Source: Cannabis sativa (lineage: Eukaryota > Streptophyta > Magnoliopsida > Rosales > Cannabaceae). Taken from it: DNA of 64,000 bases. The notes below the pieces were generated by a model that had not been told where the DNA came from, searched no databases, and worked only from the letters and a program-made list of their open reading frames with translations. Within the stretch, counting starts at the first letter, position 1. Every line of letters begins with the position of its first letter. The position numbers and the translations under genes are program-made. The stretch lies in the NCBI RefSeq assembly GCF_029168945.1, contig NC_083607.1, positions 33,713,257 through 33,777,256 on the forward strand, read 5' to 3'. Positions 24,561 to 36,200 of this stretch are shown here, piece by piece.

Positions 24561-26811
24561 AATAAGGCCTTAGTAAGGTTTATCTCGATTATAATTACCG
24601 AGTCTAACCTGGTTATGCCTTGCTCACATAACCCTATTCATATATATTTACGTAATCCATACATTACGCTCTTTCAGTGGTTTATCCTAGTAATATACTA
24701 GGTCTAACCAAGTTATGTCTTATGCACATAACTCTTGAAATATATGTATGTATTCAATAGATAACAAAACATATAGAATCTTAGGGTAATAACCCTAAAT
24801 TACATACCCAATAGTCTCTCATATAACATATCATTGCATGCTCAAAATAACACTTATAGAGATTAATAACCCTAATTCATGCTTTCACTTGATTAGCAAT
24901 ATTATTGTACATCGTGACTTTCTTACCTTCACATAACTTCTAGGGTAATAACCCTAGACCGCATTACTATCAAACTCAAGGTACTAATTTACCGAGTCTA
25001 ACTTAATATGCCTTGTGCGCATAATTCTTTATTACAATATATTTAGCATGGCATAGCATTTACACATTAATAATTACTAGGGTAATAACCCTAGGCCATT
25101 AAACCGCTCACTTTAGGGTAATAACCCTAATCTCGGTTTCTAATTATCACCAATATAATATTCAATATATGCACCACCGTGCATATCTCTACGTGCAACT
25201 ACTGTCTTACCTGTTGTCCCGCAAAGGTAGAGATTCCGAATCCCCGGGTGCTCCTGACCAGGTGCCGGTAATCCTAGTCACACAATCTGGGATTTTCACA
25301 AATAGGGTTAACCCCTGATTTCATATTCATAAAATAAATTCATGGCATTTTAAATACAGATAATCACATAGAGCTCGAAAAGAGCTTTCCAACGGTATAA
25401 AGAATGTCCCAAACGGAGTCCCGAGTCAAAAGTTATGGCCGGAACAAAATTCAGCATTTCTCGATGAACTCCAACCGGAATTCCGGATGAACCAACCGGA
25501 ATTCCGGTTGTCTGGGCAGAGAACACGAAATTTCTCAATCTTTAAACCCCCAAAACTCACTCAAATCATCCCCAAACATTCTCAAACTTTCCAGAGCATC
25601 AATATATGTCATAATAAACATATTCCATAACTTAAACCCAACAATTGCACTAAAAATCAAAAAGTGCCATTAAAGCACCAAGCTTGAGTTCCATAAACTC
25701 AAGTTTGCTTTTCACAACCAAAATCACAATTAATCCACTTACAGTAGCTAGCAAATATTATAGGGTCTAAAACACATATTTATGCATTAAAATCCAACAA
25801 TAAACCCCATAATTTCAGATTGCACAATAATTAAAATCATGCCTTAAACTCCAAAACTTCAAGCTCTAAACTTGAGCTTCAAACCAACATCTTTCCAATA
25901 TTTTCCAGCAACAATCATCATCAAATACTTTGAATTTAAAATAAAGAAGAAACCCTAGAACTCCATCTAGAGCTCAAACAACCAACACACAAAGAATTCA
26001 AGCAAAACTCACTTAAATTAACAAAAGAACATCATCGCATGCAACATGTAATTATCATCTTCATTACCATCATAGTCATGCATTTTCAACACTAAAATTC
26101 AGCAAGCAAAAACAAATTTAAGATCATGGAAAGCTACCTTAATCTCTTGCTCAAACAAGCTCCAAGCTTCCAACACAAATCAAGCTTCCAAACCAAGCTA
26201 AAAATCAAGCTTTCTTCTCAAAAATCAAGTTTGAAGAAGAAGAGGGTTAGAGAGGATGAGAGGGTTCGGTTGAGAGGGGAAAGCCACCAGAAATTAACAT
26301 TTCATTTCCTCAAAAATCACATTTTCCAAACATAGTAATTAGGGGTCAAATGACCAAAACGCCCTTAGGGCTTAAATACCCACATACACCCTCACAAGGG
26401 TAAAATAGTCATTCAATACTCAATTAATTTCAAATAAATTTCAGATTATCATTCATCAAATAAAATGCCAAATAATCAATCCAATTTACATTTCGGGCCC
26501 GAACCCAGTTCGGCCCGAAATTCCCGGTTGTGACTATACCGCGCTAACCTGTCAGAACACACCTCAAAAGACAACACAGGCATACTATATAATAATATAG
26601 TTCTATTAAGCACGTAATTAAATTAATTTTATCATTTTACCTTTCTCGGGTCATAATTACCAAAATGCCCCTGGCTCACCAACGGGGTCTTTAATATATT
26701 AAAATTCATATAAATCACATATATTGAACTATATAATAATATAATTCCTCCATTATATATAATTATCTAGTTAGGGTTTTGCTAATCCATTTCTTAATTT
26801 CGGGTATTACA

Positions 26812-27238
26812 CTGGGATCCATCATTTTCGGCTCCAATTGAGGCTTAAAGTCTGTAGGAACGAATGGAAAATTGTTGGTACATCTGGGTATTATGAGTCT
26901 GGAAGGATAAACTTTTGAACTCAGAAGAGACATTTTGGCAGGAAGGAAGTAATCCATTCTAAAAATGGATTTCAATAAAAAGCCAGAAGGATTGTGAAAA
27001 TGAAAAGCTTGAGCTGCCCTTTTATACACAAAGTTCACTGATAAGAAAGCCAAAGATTGAGAAATCTAATGACTGGAAATCGTGCAGAATATGAATAGGC
27101 GATTCATAATGATCTTCAAAACCATACAACTGCCATAATCAAAGGAGGCGTCCTTTCCACGAAAGGATTTTGGCGAAAATGTCGTTCGTAATTATTAAAA
27201 AGTTTGTTTTACTAAAAAAGAACGTTTTAAGGGGTAAT
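26812..27238 (-). pseudogene. Possible coding remnant split by the solo LTR
   Basis: The minus strand is open from about 27065 down to the LTR edge (about 83 codons, e.g. SVNFVYKRAAQAF, NFPFVPTDFKPQLEP), following a TAG. Without the LTR and one CTGGG copy the frame would continue on the left flank for about 20 codons (VEELSTNPNQGN...) to a TAA near 23645. I do not recognise the family. It could be a gag-like or host fragment, or a chance frame. Confidence 0.3.
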
Positions 27239-29523
27239 TGTTATACCCGCAATTCGGCTGGAGGACACATGTCAAGATAAAGGGAATGTGAATCGGTGCC
27301 ATATCTTTTTATGGAATAACTCATTAATTGCGTAAGTACCAGAGTATTTTTAAAACCCGCTGACTGTAAGGTCTTAGGCGATGAATCAATGTACGAACTG
27401 GTACTTAGCGTATTAACGAGAAACCATATGTCACTAAGGGAGTGTATTGACCGCTCTAGTAATTTGGATTAGTAAGGGCAATTAGCACTAATTTTTATTA
27501 TTTTATTATTATTTGTGAATTAATTTAACTGTGGACCCCAATATTTAGGAATAAATATTAGAGTTATAATTTCTCAATTCCGGAGATTTTATTAAACTCT
27601 AGGGGTATTATTTAGTTTATATGTGTAATATATTATTTTTGTAATTTTTGCTTGGCGACAACGGAAAATGCGATGGATGGCTAGATTGATCACATGGGTA
27701 AGTTTAGAACCTTATTTCATAGTGGGAAATATTTTAGAGGAAATAAATTATCGGGATTGAGCTGGGTTATGGAAATTGACCATTTTACCCCTAGCTTTAG
27801 AAAATACCTAAGTTTGATGTAAAGGGCATTTTAGTCTTTTATGGGGATTAGGTGGCTAATTTTATGAATGACACCTAGTCATTTTTGGGCAGCAAGGATT
27901 TAATTAAATCCATTTTCCAAGTTAGGAAAGTCAAAAAAGAAAAGAAATTAGAAAATTAGAAAATTGGTGAGAAGCTCTTTCTTCTCTCTCTCTCTCTCTC
28001 TCTTCGAAGGCAGCAAGAACAAGGGGAAGGGGCTGGGATTTTTCTGTGTTTCCAGCCAAAGATTCAAGGGGAATCAAACCAAGGTAAGCTCTAGAAACTC
28101 CTAGCCCTAATTCTTGAATTTAAAGCTTAGGTTGAGTATGTGAAATTGAGTTTCAGGGGCTGTTAGGTTTTTAAAGGTTTAGGGTTTGAATTCTAGAGTT
28201 AGTTTGAGTTAATCTAAGTCCCTAGCAACTGGTTTTGATGCTTGATGTTAGTTCTAAGCAAGCTTGAGTTTTGAAACTCAAGCTTTGAGCTTTAATGGCA
28301 TAATTTGATTTATTGGTTTGTTCTGTGAATTATTGCCTGGATTTTATTGGTTATGCATTGTATAGGTGTACTGGAAAGTTTGGTAAGGTTTCGGATTGAA
28401 TTGAGTTAAGGGGGTTGATTTTTGTGTTCCCAGCACAGAACCAGTCGACCGGTTCTGGGGGACCTGTGGCAACCGGTCGACCGGTTGGTGACCCAGAACC
28501 AGATATCCGGTTGGGAACCGGTCTGCCTGTTGGGGGAATTTCCAGAACCCTAGTTTTGGCCGATTTTGGGATACTTAGGGTATTGCCATGAGGTTTATCG
28601 ATAGGGAAACTTTTAGTTTCAAGTTTAAATACCAGAAAGTGATTTAGCGAGTCACTCATCTGTGTTATAATTATTGTGATTAGGGCATCCATCTAGCACG
28701 AGATTTTCGTTTAGGTCGGCCAGCACACTTGAATTTGGAAAACAGGTAAGAACTGTGTATAATGTATGATGTGATTATCTAAATGTGTGTATATGTGTTT
28801 ATATATGCATGCTTGAATTATGTTAAGCACTACCAACACTTATATGAATAAGTTATAGAGTGCATTGGTATAGTGATTATTGTGGTTGTGAGTACGATAC
28901 AATGATACCAACACGGGCACGGGTAAATACTAAGGTGTGTGGTACATCACTCAGTGTTACTCAGTGTACGGGGTAAACCCTACCAACAGTGGTACAGTGA
29001 GGTACGATGTGTATGTGGTATAGTGGTTGTACCCTGGTATTGAACGTTCATACTCATTTGTTAAGCTCTGTAAATAGGTGTATGGGCGCCTATTTACAGG
29101 TCGAAAATTATATGATGTGTTATATGCATTTCTTACTGAGTCTGTTGACTCACAGTTTCTACTTCCTTGTGTAGGTAAAGGAAAGGCGAAGGCTGAACAG
29201 AAGTGAACCTGAGCTCGGGTGAGATTGTACATGTCAAGCAGCGCGACCTGGAGTGTTCGGTCTCGGGACATCTGGGAGTTGTATTTTGAAAGTCGCTGTG
29301 CGACCTGGAAATGGTGTATTTTGAAATGTATATTTATAAAATTAATTTTACAAAGTTTGAAAACGGGATCCCAGAATTTGTAAATATTATATTATAATAC
29401 AAAGTTTAGTGTTTAAAGCAAAAGTTTTAATTTGACACGTTTTTTGAGAAATTTCTTTGATTAGCAAGGACTGCATAATATTTGAAAAAGCATTGTAGCG
29501 TGCCTTAGCATTAGGGCGTTACA
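27239..29523 (+). repeat. gypsy-2 5' LTR
   Basis: Starts TGTTATACCCGC, ends GGGCGTTACA, about 2.29 kb. It contains a CT microsatellite (27981-28003), two palindromic CCGGT sites (28443-28493), TGAGTC/GACTCA at 29137-29152, a TGTACA motif at 29222-29240 and a terminal hairpin at 29502-29517. The reverse-strand frame at 28351-28692 recurs in the 3' copy only because LTRs are paired. Confidence 0.85.
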
Positions 29524-29527
29524 ATTT

Positions 29528-29540
29528 TGGTATCAGAGCC
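29528..29540 (+). other. gypsy-2 primer binding site, initiator-Met tRNA
   Basis: TGGTATCAGAGCC, four bases after the LTR end. Confidence 0.95.
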
Positions 29541-29805
29541 GCCAGGTTTGTCTACCGAAGCCTGCTATGACATGTACAATCTTCATCAGAGAAAGCTCGG
29601 TTCACGGTTCAGTAACCCCGTACTTGTTTAGTACTTTAAATAAATGTGAATGTGAAAGCATGTTAGGAAGCATATTAGATTTTAATTAATTATTTATATA
29701 AAAAAAAAAGAAAGTGTGTTGCCTTTAAGTCTTTAAGAGCGGTGTTAAGTTTTGATCGCTGTCTAACCTGCCTGGCTTATGGATTCGCAGGCTAAGTCCT
29801 ATTAA
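29541..29805 (+). other. gypsy-2 leader
   Basis: Untranslated leader before the gag ATG. The sequence at 29563-29587 contains TGACATGTACAATCT, the exact complement of a motif in the LTR at 29222-29236. A poly-A run is at 29700-29710. Confidence 0.85.
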
Positions 29806-30867
29806 ATGGACGCCCCGCGAAATACAAGAAGTCAGGGTGGCATGGTTGAGACCGGAGGCGGTCAGAGGAATCCTCAAAATCCCTGTGGTCGCAGTCGTGG
29901 CCGTGGCAGAGCTCAGGGTGGTCGCCCTGTAAATCCACCTCAAGCTCCTCCTGACTGGGAGCAAAGATTTGCTGAAATGCAAGATAGAATCCGCCAGCAG
30001 GATGAAGAGATCCAAAGATTAAGGCAGCAGGGTCCTCCTGCCGTGCCTCCTCAAGTGGTTCAGGTCGTTGCAGTTCCTGCGGTGCCAGCAGAACAACCTG
30101 TTGCTTGCAACCGTATGGAGCCGTTGTATGAAAGATTCCGGAAACAGGCACCTCCAGTGTTTCTGGGAGGTCCTGATGTGATGAAGGCCGAGCAGTGGCT
30201 TTCAGTGATTGATCGTATTCTCAATTTTATGGGAGTGGTTGGAAATGACCGGGTGACCTGCGCCACTTTTCAATTTCAGGTTGACGCTCTCGTGTGGTGG
30301 GAGTTGATAACCCTCACTCGAGACGTCATGCTGATGACCTGGGAAGAATTCAAGGAGTTGTTTAACTCTAAGTATTACAATGAAGCAGTCCGCAGTGCAA
30401 AGCGGAAGGAGTTCACTGAACTAGTTCAAACTGAGGGAATGTCGGTTACAGAGTATACGACAAAGTTTGACCGTTTGGCCAAGCTTGCAGTGGGGATTGT
30501 CCCAACCGACTTTAGTAAGAAAGAAAAATATTTGGCGGGTCTAAGTGCAAAGATTCGGCATGATCTAGTGATTACTACCACTGAAGCAACCATATATGCA
30601 GAGATGGTTGAAAAGGCTTTGAGAGCCGAGGGGGCAGTGAAATTCCTTCAGGAGCCCCGGGTGACTCCGAGTGTTGGTGGAACCCCCACTGTTCCTACTC
30701 CTGTTTATGGTAGGGATGGTGGTGACTCCACCACTGAGCAGAAAAGAAAAATTGTTTCGGCTTCTGGTGGTTCGGGGCAAAGTAAGCGGTTCCGTGGGAA
30801 CCAAGGCAGAGGTGGGCGCCAGGGTTATTCTTACCCTGAGTGTCCACGATCATCCGGGAGAATGTAA
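29806..30867 (+). pseudogene. gypsy-2 gag, truncated before the zinc knuckle
   Basis: The frame opens with MDAPRNTRSQGG, followed by a basic RGRGRAQGGR stretch and a coiled-coil-like WEQRFAEMQDRIRQQ (about residues 50-75). The capsid domain runs from MEPLYERFRKQAPPVF (about 105) through ALVWWEL, MTWEEFKELFNSKYY and [13 protein letters not shown]. It ends in a basic Gly-rich linker. At the CPR preceding the CCHC knuckle a small loss shifts the frame; the text that would read HPGECK survives out of frame. Ten bases later the sequence is fused to the middle of the 3' LTR. The capsid part has no internal stops. Confidence 0.93.
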
Positions 30868-31793
30868 ACTCCTAGCCCTAATTCTTGAATTTAAAGCTTA
30901 GGTTGAGTATGTGAAATTGAGTTTCAGGGGCTGTTAGGTTTTGAAAGGTTTAGGGTTTGAATTCTAGAGTTAGTTTGAGTTAATCTAAGTCCCTAGCAAC
31001 TGGTTTTGATGCTTGATGTTAGTTCTAAGCAAGCTTGAGTTTTGAAACTCAAGCTTTGAGCTTTAATGGCATAATTTGATTTATTGGTTTGTTCTGTGAA
31101 TTACTGCCTGGATTTTATTGTTTATGCATTGTATAGGTGTACTGGAAAGTTTGGTAAGGTTTGGGATTGAATTGAGTTAAGGGGGTTGATTTTTGTGTTC
31201 CCAGCACAGAACAGGTCGACCGGTTCTGGGGGACCTGTGGCAACCGGTCGACCGGTTGGTGACCCAGAACCGGATATCCAGTTGGGAACCGGTCTGCCTG
31301 TTGGGGGGATTTCCAGAACCCTAGTTTTTGCCGATTTTGGGATATTTAGGGTATTGCAATGAGGTTTATCGATAGGGAAACTTTTAGTTTCAAGTTTAAA
31401 TCCCGGAAAGTGATTTAGCGAGAAACTCATCTGTGTTATAATTATTGTGATTAGGGGATCCATCTAGCACGAGATTTCCGTTCAGGTTGGCCAGCACACT
31501 TGAATTCAGAAAACAGGTAAGAACTGTGTATAATGTATGATGTGATTATTTGAATGTGTGTATATGTGTTTATATATGCATGCTTGAATTATGTTAAGCA
31601 CTACCAACACTTATATGAATAAGTTATAGAGTGCATTGGTATAGTGATTATTGTGGTTGTGAGTACGATACAGTGATACCAACACGGGCACGGGTAAATA
31701 CTAAGGTGTGTGGTACATCACTCAGTGTTACTCAGTGTACGGGGTAAACCCTACCAACACTCGTACAGTGAGGTACAATGTGTATGTGGTATA
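30868..31793 (+). repeat. gypsy-2 3' LTR remnant, left part
   Basis: From ACTCCTAGCCC it matches 28097-29022 of the 5' LTR with scattered substitutions. It is interrupted at 31793 by the copia composite. GTATA at 31789-31793 is the left copy of the composite's target duplication. Confidence 0.9.
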
Positions 31794-33099
31794 TGTTGGG
31801 TTTTATGCTCTAAATAAAACTCATTTCAATATAATCAGATTTACTTATTAATATAGGTCAGAAATAACATTTAATGTTGCATGGTTCACATGATTTATTT
31901 CATGATTATATGTACATAATGTATAAATTCATCTGAAACCCTTTTCACATACTTGATCCTGTTTATTGTGCCGTCAACACATTGGAAAGTAAACATGACT
32001 ATGTGAATAAAGTTTCCTAGATTTATCAGACACAGGGTTTTACTGATATGATAATCTACAACAGAGTTTACTTGCATTTGGAGAAATGCTATGTTCTTTC
32101 CAGAGCATTGGTTAAAGTAAAGCTCAGGTTGGATGCATGGAGTATGCATCAGAAGGGACCGATATTGAACTTTGACTTAGATTTATTAAACTTACCGTAA
32201 TATCTATTCAAGTCAATATCGCCTAGTTGATCCTAGATCAAATGTTCTTAATCCTGATATGATTAGGCTCAATCTTGAAAGGCTATTCGTGTTCTTTTAT
32301 TTGTTAGTTAAGCCTACTTTTAGGTCAGGGTGATACGTACATTTTGAGAACACGGTAGTGCAATTGAGTGGGAGCGCTATCATAAACATGGAATCTATAG
32401 CTTCTATCTGGCGAATAGTAAGCAAATGATGATCTCCTTCGAGCTTGACCAAACGAACATAAATGGTGGAGTACTCATTTCACATAAGCTGAAATATCAT
32501 TTATACGGGGTCAAGTGTTTTAAGGAATAAATACATTGTAGGGTGTAACGGTAATTTAATCCCTTTACAGTGTAGATCATTCATATAGAGGATCATTGAT
32601 CAAATTAGGATTATAACAATAGATAACTAATGATGTGTCTATATGGTGGAACATATAGAGCATTCTATATAACTGAGAGTGCAATTCTAAGTTCTATGCG
32701 TGGATTCAACGAAGAATTAATAAGTTAGTGAATTTTAGTGCTAAATTCTTGATCTACTTATTGGAAGCTCGGTTATATAGACCCATGGTCCCCGCACTAG
32801 TTGAGATAATATTGCTTGTAAGACTCATGTAATTGGTTTTGATTAATCAATTATAATTCACAAATTAGACTATGTCTATTTGTGAAATTTTCATTAAGGG
32901 CAAAATTGTAAAGAAAGAGTTTTAGGGGCATATTTGTTAATTATGATACTTTGTATGGTTCAATTAATAAATATGATAAATGACAATATTATTTAATAAT
33001 TATTTATAGTTATTAAATAGTTAGAATTGGCATTTAAATGGTTGAATTAGAAAATTGGCGTTTTTGAGAAAATCAGATGCAGAAAAGGTAAAACTGCAA
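31794..33099 (+). repeat. Copia 5' LTR, truncated by LINE
   Basis: Matches 48309-49618 up to AAACTGCAA, then stops at the LINE junction. The remaining roughly 600 bp of this LTR are not found after the LINE. Confidence 0.9.
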
Positions 33100-33100
33100 T

Positions 33101-33298
33101 TCCATTATAAGGAGGAGTTCTGGAGTGAAGACCAGAAGAACCCAGAAGTTGGCCAAGGAAAAAGATGAAGGTAATTCTAGTAATGCTGTTAATCTTGACC
33201 AAATTCTGGCGCAATGTGTTGAGGTCCCGATCAATTATGTGCAAAATTTTGGAGATGGCGAGGAGGCAGCCAATGTCATGCCCCCACCTTCGCCATGA
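33101..33298 (+). pseudogene. LINE ORF1, C-terminal 65 codons
   Basis: Open from the truncation point to a TGA at 33296-33298. It is a hydrophilic tail (KLAKEKDEGNSSNAVN ... MPPPSP). In plant L1 elements ORF1 is an RNA-binding protein upstream of ORF2; only its end is present, so the assignment rests on position. Its stop overlaps the ORF2 start in the four bases ATGA at 33295-33298. Confidence 0.6.
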
Positions 33299-36200
33299 GG
33301 TGCCTAGCCTAGAATTGCCGCGGCCTCCGACGGTCGGCGGCGGAGAGAGCCTTAAAAAAGCTCTCTGGGGGTGAGGGGATCGATGTAATTTTCTTAATGG
33401 AAACAAAGGTGGATGAAGAGGCTATGATTGAGATCACAAGGCGTCTGGGATATCAAGAGTGTTGTTGTATTCCTTCTATTGGAATTGGGGGAGGATTCTG
33501 TGTTGCGTGGAGAAGAAATTTCAAGATCAAAGTTCGAAATAAGTTTAATTTTGGCTTTGAATGTGTGATTGAGGAAGGACACAGACCATCTTGGACTTTG
33601 TTCTTAACTTATGGGACCCCTTATGGGCGAGAAAAGATAGCCTTTTGGCATTGGTTGACAGATGTAGTACGACAATGTAACACTAAATGGATGCTGTGTG
33701 GTGACTTAAATGCTATTGCAAGTGAAGCGGAGAAAAAGGGGGGTAAAGATTACCATAACAGGGAGGGAAGGCATCTTCAAAACTTCCTGCTAGACACGGG
33801 CGGAGTCGATCTGGGATATGTAGGACCAAAGTATACTTGGATGCGAAAAAAAGGGGCGTCAAACTCTGTTCGAAAATGGCTTGATAGGGCGGTAGCCAGT
33901 GCTGATTGGTGTGTGCAATTTCCTGAAGCAAATGTGTTACATCACCCGATTTTGGCGTCGGATCATGCCCCAATTGTAGTGGACACTCAACCGGTCTCTT
34001 GCAAGCTTCATTATCCTTTCCGGTTCTTGGAGGTGTGGACAACGGACCCTCGATGTGAAGAGGTTATCAAGGATTCATGGATTAAACCTTTCTCGGGACA
34101 AGCAGGTATCAGAGTTTGCAGAAAGCTTCGGGACACAAAATTTTCTCTCAAGAAGTGGAATAAGAATGTCTTTGGGTTCTGTGATCAACAACTCAGAAGA
34201 CTATATGCTCGATTGGGAATTCTTCAATCCCTGGAAAGTGAGGAGGCAACTGCAGAAGAGGCAGAGGTTCAATTGGAGATTATTGATCTAGAACATAAAC
34301 TTGAAAGGATTTGGAAGCAAAAATCTCGCGAACTTTGGGCAGCGATTGGTCATTGCAACTCCAAGTTTTTTCACACCTCAACCATGATCCGAAGACGAAG
34401 GAATAATATCTGTGCCCTTTTAAATGATGATAGTCAATGGCTGCTGGACAGGGAAGGAATGGGAAACTTTTTCATCCAGAAATTCACTGTTCTTTTCACA
34501 AGCCAACAACCCCGAATTGAGGAAGAGGAGTTCGAGAGTTTGTTTGTAAGTCAGGTAACTGAAGAGGACAATACTGAATTATGCCGTATACCTTCTAAAG
34601 ATGAAATCAAGGCGGTTGTTTGGAAGCTTAATCCTTTGAAGGCCCCGGGGCCGGATGGGTTTTCGGGAGTCTTTTATCGGAAGTATTGGGGGACAGTTGG
34701 AGAGGAGATCTGTGGAATGGTGCAGGAGTTTTTTCAGACTGGTAAAATGGTGGAAAAACTAAATCATACTTTCTTGTGCCTCATCCCAAAGAGTGAAAAT
34801 CCTTCTTCCTTCGATCAATTTTGGCCGATCAGCCTGTGTAATTTTGGGTATAAGATTATAGCTCGCATTCTCACGGACAGATTAAAGCCGATGTTGGATA
34901 AATTGGTAAGTCCTTTCCAATCGGCTTTCCTTCCTGGGAGGTGGATTGCTGAATGTTCTGTGCTTGCTTCCGAAGCACTCCATGCGCTTAACAAGATCAA
35001 AGGCCGCAGGGGATTCATGGCGATAAAGACGGATATGCATAAGGCCTATGATAGACTTGAATGGGAATTCTTGATGAGAGTGCTCAAGGCTAACGGATTC
35101 AATGACAAATTTTGCAAAATGATCTTCCAGTGTGTGTCGACGGTTTCTTTCTTAATTCTTCTGAACGGAGCGCCCCTGAAACCGTTTAGCCCGGGGAGAG
35201 GTTTAAGGCAGGGGGATCCCCTTTCGCCTTACCTCTTCATTCTGTGCAGTGAAGTGCTTTCGAAACTGATGATTCGATCTGAAGCCAGAAGACAAATTTC
35301 GAGAATCAAAATTGGTAAAGACTCTCAACCAATTTCTCATTTGTTTTACGCTGATGATGCCATATTTTTTTGTCGTGCAAACACTGAGGAGTCTGAACAT
35401 TTGAAAACCTGCTTTGAAACATACGAGAAATGGTCTGGACAACAGATAAACAGACGGAAAAGTGGGATTGTGTTTTCTCCCAAAGTCAAGGAGGATGAGA
35501 AAGAACTGGTGCATGGAATTCTAAACATTTAGCAGCTTGATAGGAAAGAAAAATACTTGGGGAACCCTTTTTTTTACTCGGCAAAGAAAAGGGAGGACTT
35601 TAATTTCTTGAAAGAAAAGGTCCTGGCATGTTTAGAAGGTTGGAAAGCAAAGTAATTATCAATAGCAGGGAGACATACTCTTATCAGTTCGGTTTTACAA
35701 AGTATCCCTTGCTACACTATGTCTACCATGAAAGTACCGGTTTCTATTTGCTCTGAGTTGGATAGCATATTGGCTAGATTCTGGTGGAAGGGATCTTCTC
35801 AGCAGGGGGAACGTTATCATGCATGGAAGAGTTGGGCGGACTGCTGTCAACCCAAACGAAATGGGGGACTAGGCTTTCGGAAGTTCAAAGATGTAAACAT
35901 GGCACTCTTGGCAAAACTGGCCTGGTACTTACTGGAAGGGGAGAATAGCAGTAAGCCTTGGGTGAATATTTTGACAACAAAGTATTGTAAGGTTCAAGAT
36001 TTCTGGAGTGTAGAAGCCAAACAAGATGACTCGAAAGTTTGGCGAGGAATTCCGATGAATCGGGACTTGTGTGTAAAGAATACTGGGTTTTTAGTGGGAG
36101 ATGGCAAGATTGACATTTGGACAAAGCCGTGGGTGCCAAGGTATAGCCCGGAGGAGGTTCGACAGGCATTTTCTTTCAATGTTACACACGCTTTCACCTC

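Larger units (their letters stand above)
23712..26811 (-). mobile_element. Solo Ty3/gypsy LTR, 3.1 kb
   Basis: On the minus strand it begins TGTAATACCCG and ends GGGCGTTACA, like the other gypsy LTRs here, and it has CTGGG target duplications and no internal region. It carries two blocks of hairpin-forming 46-bp repeats, several AGGGTAATAACCCT hairpins (24785-25130), two CCGGAATTCCGG palindromes (about 25470-25510), a block related to gypsy-4 at 25377-25440 and a terminal hairpin at 23718-23734. The frame at 25350-25538 is not treated as a gene. Confidence 0.93.

Noticed and set aside
24785..25130. AGGGTAATAACCCT motifs resembling telomere repeat TTTAGGG
   Set aside because: They are isolated palindromes, not head-to-tail arrays of the heptamer.
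28351..28692. 113-codon minus-strand frame repeated at 31122-31463
   Set aside because: It lies in paired gypsy-2 LTRs; repetition reflects the LTR pair, and the palindromes give the translation a Pro/Gly-rich look.
31895..32149. 84-codon frame repeated at 48410-48664 and in part at 38093-38275
   Set aside because: It is a chance frame in the U3 part of three related copia LTRs, on the strand opposite to the element.
33165..33374. Plus-strand 69-codon frame at the LINE start
   Set aside because: It is out of frame with both ORF1 and ORF2, which are supported by their junction and by the endonuclease motif.
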